From positions 19,044,953 to 19,108,952 of the forward strand of contig OZ034978.1 of assembly GCA_964030785.1 (NCBI GenBank): DNA of 64,000 nt. The letters are read 5' to 3'. This document shows positions 61,501 through 64,000 of this stretch, one piece after another. Made by a program: the position numbers and the translations under genes. Source of the stretch: Siderastrea siderea (lineage: Eukaryota; Cnidaria; Anthozoa; Scleractinia; Rhizangiidae). The notes below the pieces were generated by a model, which worked only from the letters and a program-made list of their open reading frames with translations, did no database searches and had not been told where the DNA came from. Position 1 is the stretch's first letter; each line of letters starts with the position of its first letter.

Positions 61501-62691
61501 GGCTTTAAGGTGTCGGGGGTAAGCATGTTGAAAGTCTGGACAATCTTTCTGTCGACAGGCTCCACACACCTTGGTCTTGGTGCATCGATGCATCCCCTCA
61601 TGGTCATAGGGTTTCCAACAATCCGCACACACATAACTGGACCCGAAAAATCCCGGCAATTTGGTGATCACGTCGTAATGGTCTTGGTTGTGCAACAGGA
61701 TCAGTTGTTTGTCAGAAAGGGGTCCAAACGTCGTGATGTGAAACGATCGCTGCGCATCCACCAGGATGATCTGGTAACCGGTGAGGGAGGGAGCTTGACT
61801 GAATTGGGTCAAGGCATCATAGCTGCAAGGACCCCACGGTACCTTCGCTTCATCCTGGAGGTCCCAAGCGAGACGTCTCTGCAGCGGACCGTACCCCCGC
61901 TGAATGGATGCCAATTTCGGGTGCTGGTCCACGCGAGCTTTGGCGACCACGAGGGCTCTGGAGCAACAGAGTTGATCGTCGTTGGTAATCCGGATGATGG
62001 ATTTGGAATTTTTTCTCAACAGGTTCATGGTGGGATGACCTGGTTTCCCACGACGGGGTCTGCCGGTGCCTTGAGGAGCATGATGGACTTGAGTGATGGA
62101 GACTTGAAAGGAATCGTCCATTTCAAATTGTTCGTTGCTGTTGAGGGCTTGGGCTAAACGTTGGAACAGGGCCTCCACACGTTCTGTGTCTCGACGCCAT
62201 TCACCTGCACGTAATCCCCACCCCTGAAAATTATTGTGCAGGCGATCGGATGCTATTGTAAAGTAGAGGCGATCTTGATCGTGGAGGTCGGGGGTGGTGG
62301 TTAACACTTGATCGACGGCTCGACGTAATCCATCTTGCAGAGCTTGGGTTATATTTTGACCTGGAATGAAGTTCCCCCTTTGACGTAACTGGGTCTTGAA
62401 ATGACATTCTTGTACCCCCATGCGATCACTCTTCCGATTCACAAAAGGTTCGAGTTCAAAGTCGAAGGCACCCTCTTCATTGGTATCCAATCCTGCACCA
62501 CTTTGTTGAAGGAGTTGGGTTTGAAACGCATGTTGCCGTTCCAAATGATCCATCAAATCATGATAGTCTTCATCATCATCGTCATCCAGGATTTCGTGGC
62601 AGATCAAATCATCCTCGTCACTGTCCGCCATGTTTTCGGTGCAAATCAAAGATCCCACACAGGAATTTGTGTCGTCTTTGTCAGAGGACAT
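58513..62691 (-). CDS. PolB: Protein-primed family-B DNA polymerase (Polinton/adintovirus-like)
   Basis: Replicates the linear DNA of a self-synthesising transposon or virus. 1,392 codons, uninterrupted. Seen: an acidic N-terminus; a long N-terminal region with a Cys/His-rich zinc-binding block (about 350-480: CADCW, CGACRQKDC, CKSCH, CPDC, CPSCH); a basic linker; 3'-5' exonuclease motifs FFDIEAM (about 530), NFQGYDGYFI (588) and YCSSDVRLL (713); an inserted segment YEFQGCFTHGCPTC (about 850) resembling the Vsr-like endonuclease insert of invertebrate PolBs; then polymerase motifs DVTSLYP (about 962), NSMWGKFGQR (1155), YFDTDSV (1248) and KVRGFRL. All catalytic acidic residues are present. 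The domain order is that of pfam DNA_pol_B_2. GC content and codon choice differ clearly from the flanks. The start is placed at the first ATG, 17 nt after a predicted initiator. A minus-strand AATAAA lies at 58250-58255. Capsid and integrase genes are not in view, so adintovirus and Polinton cannot be told apart. Confidence 0.95.
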   Translation of the reverse strand: MSSDKDDTNSCVGSLICTENMADSDEDDLICHEILDDDDDEDYHDLMDHLERQHAFQTQLLQQSGAGLDTNEEGAFDFELEPFVNRKSDRMGVQECHFKTQLRQRGNFIPGQNITQALQDGLRRAVDQVLTTTPDLHDQDRLYFTIASDRLHNNFQGWGLRAGEWRRDTERVEALFQRLAQALNSNEQFEMDDSFQVSITQVHHAPQGTGRPRRGKPGHPTMNLLRKNSKSIIRITNDDQLCCSRALVVAKARVDQHPKLASIQRGYGPLQRRLAWDLQDEAKVPWGPCSYDALTQFSQAPSLTGYQIILVDAQRSFHITTFGPLSDKQLILLHNQDHYDVITKLPGFFGSSYVCADCWKPYDHEGMHRCTKTKVCGACRQKDCPDFQHAYPRHLKATQRCKSCHRDFFGPACLEAHASKTHAGKPATDLQSSVCSQRHRCPDCYQQNVGLSRIQRHRCYHIDCPSCHQYVHADDHRCFIQRAPKPQDEKKRKRTRQKGPRAKRGAATAAEPHASSEDEDEEDLPPSHVFFDIEAMQPQEKHIANLVVAETEDNDEPKPFPGPTCIRDFLEWLDTLTLHDTRQVNVIAHNFQGYDGYFIIQEYYGDNRIVQQLRNGCKLLEIKHDRIRFIDSMSFFQMPLSAFPKTFGLTELCKGYFPHKFNVPEHQNYVGILPSRDYYMPETMTLEGRQAFETWHQEQRNQGLVFHFQQELLDYCSSDVRLLKQGCLTFKRMFEDLTGFNPFDHVTIASACNRDLRMNRMIPNSIASEPAGHKGWRNNINQSIPALHWLTWCDHQLRQRALQDLSLDDLLASANPEPHHHQYIQHVRNEGEYKIPGTQIYVDGYCPHTHTVYEFQGCFTHGCPTCYPHRHEKHPRNYDLTMHDLYDATQDKVQKLTKQGYNVIQMWGCQWEHLLKTQPEIDSFVRELDFIQPLEPRDAFCGGRTNAIKLYHHITPGQKIHYIDVTSLYPWVNKKSTYPKGHPTIYSQPGHTDIHQYFGLIQCKILPPRELYHPVLPYRHDDKLLFPLCARCVEEEMAKPLLDRSYHCPHPDEQRALTSTWCTPELKKAVELGYQVQYIYEAWHFEETCEGLFADYVNTWLKIKQEASGWPKDDMTEEEKQSYIEQYLLHEGIQLDYHKIEYNPGLRTLAKLMLNSMWGKFGQRLNKTQIQAFDDPHAFHRFLDSDALDVRHVSVINNNMVEIHYQNQKEDIRVSPNLNIFVACFTTCHARLKLYDALEDLGERVLYFDTDSVIYLEETPTQFQPTLGSYLGDFASELADDEYIQEFVSGGPKNYGYSTNKGNVECKVRGFRLNSEGHTQLNYDVMRQNVQDEIQKPLPKPREIQVTKSHHIVRNPKNYTLLTQPQHKWYQLVYDKRVIDPRTFNTYPYGYQ

Positions 62692-62705
62692 GATCAGATG
62701 AACTC

Positions 62706-62732
62706 ACTGGAGATCGGGGCTCTGTTTTTATA
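62706..62732 (-). promoter_or_regulatory. Core promoter of the polymerase gene
   Basis: On the minus strand TATAAAAA (62732-62725) is followed 24 nt later by TCCAGTG, an initiator-like site with its A at 62708. This predicts a leader of about 17 nt before the ATG at 62691. Confidence 0.6.
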
Positions 62733-62745
62733 GAGAACCAAAAAT

Positions 62746-62753
62746 GTCACGTG
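62746..62753. promoter_or_regulatory. GTCACGTG E-box-like site
   Basis: The octamer GTCACGTG lies 14 bp upstream of the polymerase TATA box and also occurs twice in the 70 bp repeats at 58,020 and 58,091. CACGTG is bound by bHLH-zip factors. A role here is inference. Confidence 0.4.
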
Positions 62754-62789
62754 GGAGGGGAAGGAGCCAATCACTAAACAGGGTGCCCC

Positions 62790-62854
62790 CTAGAGAGGGG
62801 GTGCCCTAGGGAGGGGTGGGACGGGGTGGGGGGACCCCCCTCCCCCCTCTCTAG
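62790..62854. promoter_or_regulatory. Inverted repeat between the divergent genes
   Basis: CTAGAGAGGGGG (62790-62801) is the exact complement of CCCCCTCTCTAG (62843-62854). The 41 nt between them is G-rich then C-rich (GGGGTGGGGGGACCCCCC), so nested pairing is possible. It lies midway between the two TATA boxes. Confidence 0.6.
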
Positions 62855-62892
62855 TTAGGACCCCTGGTGCATCACGGGAAGGAATGAGAGAC

Positions 62893-62924
62893 TATAAAAC
62901 AGATCGCCCCTCGAGGTCAGTCAT
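62893..62924 (+). promoter_or_regulatory. Core promoter of the plus-strand genes
   Basis: TATAAAA (62893-62899) followed by TCAGTC with its A at 62919, 26 nt after the first T. TCAGTC is a strong initiator match. The predicted leader is only about 12 nt before the ATG at 62931. Confidence 0.65.
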
Positions 62925-62930
62925 CTCAAA

Positions 62931-63344
62931 ATGGACTCTAGTCTAGAGAACCTGTTGAACAAGTTTGAGGCATTTGAAGTCGATACGATCTTAGATGAGG
63001 TTAAGGAGTGGGTGCTCGAGGACAGAGACATCCGGGAGTTTGGGGAAGCGCTGCTTGAGGAAAGGAGGAAAAGGAGGCAGCTCGCCCAAGCAGCCCAAGC
63101 AGCACGCCACGCCTACGTGCAACAGCACTGGAACCCGGGCTGCTACCCACAATTCACCACCGCGTGGTACATCCGGGGCCTCGACTTCTGTTGGACAAAC
63201 TGGCATCACCAATTCAAGAGGCCCCGGACACCCCCACCAGCACCGCCCCCCTCGCCTCATGTCCAACGAAAGAGAGGGCCTCCGCCGCCGCAGTCACCGT
63301 CGCAGACCCCCAGTGAACTACAAAGAAAACAACGACGACGATGA
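62931..63344 (+). CDS. Small unrecognised protein of the polymerase element
   Basis: 137 codons starting 12 nt after a predicted initiator. Residues 1-60 are acidic and Leu/Val-rich with a helical look (LENLLNKFEAFEVDTILDEV). A basic and Ala-rich helix follows (ERRKRRQLAQAAQAARHAYV), then an aromatic patch (WNPGCYPQF, WYIRG, WTNWHHQF), then a Pro-rich, Arg/Lys-rich tail (PPPAPPPSP, QRKQRRR). No family is recognised. The position as first gene of a divergent transcription unit, the short leader and overlap with the next gene suggest an early regulatory or accessory protein. The basic tail could bind nucleic acid or act as a nuclear signal. That is inference. Confidence 0.7.
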   Translation: MDSSLENLLNKFEAFEVDTILDEVKEWVLEDRDIREFGEALLEERRKRRQLAQAAQAARHAYVQQHWNPGCYPQFTTAWYIRGLDFCWTNWHHQFKRPRTPPPAPPPSPHVQRKRGPPPPQSPSQTPSELQRKQRRR

Positions 63345-64000
63345 TGACCTTAACGACAGCGACTCAAACGACGATGACATCCTGGCAGAATTAGCAGAGC
63401 TCAGGGCGAAAGAAGAGCGACGACGGGCGCAGCAAAAGGCTAGCAAAGCCAGCTGCAAGGCCAGAAAGGCAAAAGGTAGTGAGACCCCCCTGGTAAGCGT
63501 TGAGGACGACGACGACGACGTTTACAAGGAAGTGGCCAAGCTCCGTGCCAAAGAAGCCCGACGACAGGCGCGGCGACGGGCTGAGAAAGCTAGGTACCGG
63601 GTTAAACATGCCGACCGAATAGCAGAGTACCAGAAACAGTACTATGCCATGAATGTAGAACGACTCCGGGCCTATAAAAGAGAATACTACCGTTCGAAAG
63701 CAGGTCAGCGGTGGCAGCAACAATACATGGCGAAAAAGCGTGAGGCCGCTGCCCTCGCAAGGGCCATGGTTGGAAAGAGAACGGAGGAGAAACGCCAAGC
63801 CTTAGGGCCCCTCAAATTAACGGTCACTTTGGAGGATTTTATGCGGGACTTTTGCAATACCCTGTCGCCCAGCCCTGAGGATGCCATGGATCAATCTAGT
63901 ACCATAATGGACATGGATTCAGGGGTCCTTCATCCCCTGGATCATTCTGTATGGGACGATGGGAAAGGATTTTTAGACAATTTACTCGATGACTTGTCGT
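63259..64000 (+). CDS. Charged coiled-coil protein, overlapping gene, runs off window
   Basis: Starts at an ATG inside the previous gene, one frame over (+1), and stays open for 247 codons to the window edge. Seen: an Arg-rich start, an Asp tract (NNDDDDDLNDSDSNDDD), a module ELAELRAKEERRRAQQKASK, a second Asp tract, then a related module EVAKLRAKEARRQARRRAEK, so one acidic-plus-coil unit is duplicated. Then come Tyr/Arg repeats (EYQKQYYAMNVERLRAYKRE) and a C-terminal acidic region with LEDFMRDF and a FLDNLLDDL-like end. The K/R-Y-Y repeats resemble those seen in several large DNA virus and transposon proteins. The acidic hydrophobic end could be an activation domain. No family call. The 86 nt overlap with the upstream gene is typical of compact viral genomes. 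Confidence 0.75.
   Translation, partial: MSNEREGLRRRSHRRRPPVNYKENNDDDDDLNDSDSNDDDILAELAELRAKEERRRAQQKASKASCKARKAKGSETPLVSVEDDDDDVYKEVAKLRAKEARRQARRRAEKARYRVKHADRIAEYQKQYYAMNVERLRAYKREYYRSKAGQRWQQQYMAKKREAAALARAMVGKRTEEKRQALGPLKLTVTLEDFMRDFCNTLSPSPEDAMDQSSTIMDMDSGVLHPLDHSVWDDGKGFLDNLLDDLS

Noticed and set aside
61153..62157. A 334-codon plus-strand frame opposite the polymerase
   Set aside because: A shadow of the high-GC polymerase frame, with no start context or family signal.
1..64000. tRNA and rRNA genes
   Set aside because: I saw no cloverleaf with A and B boxes and no rRNA core words by eye. A tRNAscan run would be decisive.

Overview
The window looks like nuclear DNA of an anthozoan cnidarian, probably a stony coral. 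The evidence is AT-rich intronic and intergenic sequence, genes cut into short exons with GT/AG borders, very many short terminal-inverted-repeat (TIR) elements, decayed LINE tails and a Crypton-type recombinase exon. Species cannot be fixed from this sequence alone.

Three paralogous SLC22-type (organic cation/anion transporter, major facilitator superfamily) loci form the backbone. Locus A (9.4-16.9 kb, plus strand) reads as a complete nine-exon gene for about 512 residues. Locus B (39.7-23.0 kb, minus strand) has the same exon plan but carries a stop codon, several frameshifts and two lost splice sites, so it is a pseudogene. Locus C (54.1-44.1 kb, minus strand) is a close tandem relative of B. 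Its exons 2 to 9 are clean except for one +1 shift in exon 4 that B also has, and no first exon is visible. Exon lengths and intron phases agree across the three loci (147, 281, 135, 109 and 73 bp exons recur).

Most of the remaining sequence is mobile or repetitive. A 4.3 kb near-perfect palindrome flanked by TTAA sits in intron 7 of B. A 293 bp element with a 9 bp target duplication lies in another B intron. A 2.36 kb TA-flanked pogo/Tigger-like element has jumped into an (ACAT)n tract in C. Several 0.2-2 kb inverted-repeat elements, minisatellites and microsatellites fill the introns and spacers.

From about 57.9 kb to the right edge the composition changes to GC-rich, compact coding DNA. 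A 1,392-codon protein-primed family-B DNA polymerase lies on the minus strand. A short promoter region separates it from a pair of overlapping plus-strand genes, the second of which runs off the window. This is the end of an integrated Polinton/Maverick or adintovirus-like element. Each side of the divergent promoter has its own TATA box and initiator-like site, and a 70 bp tandem repeat lies beyond the polymerase gene. Capsid, integrase, ATPase and protease genes, if present, are to the right of the window.
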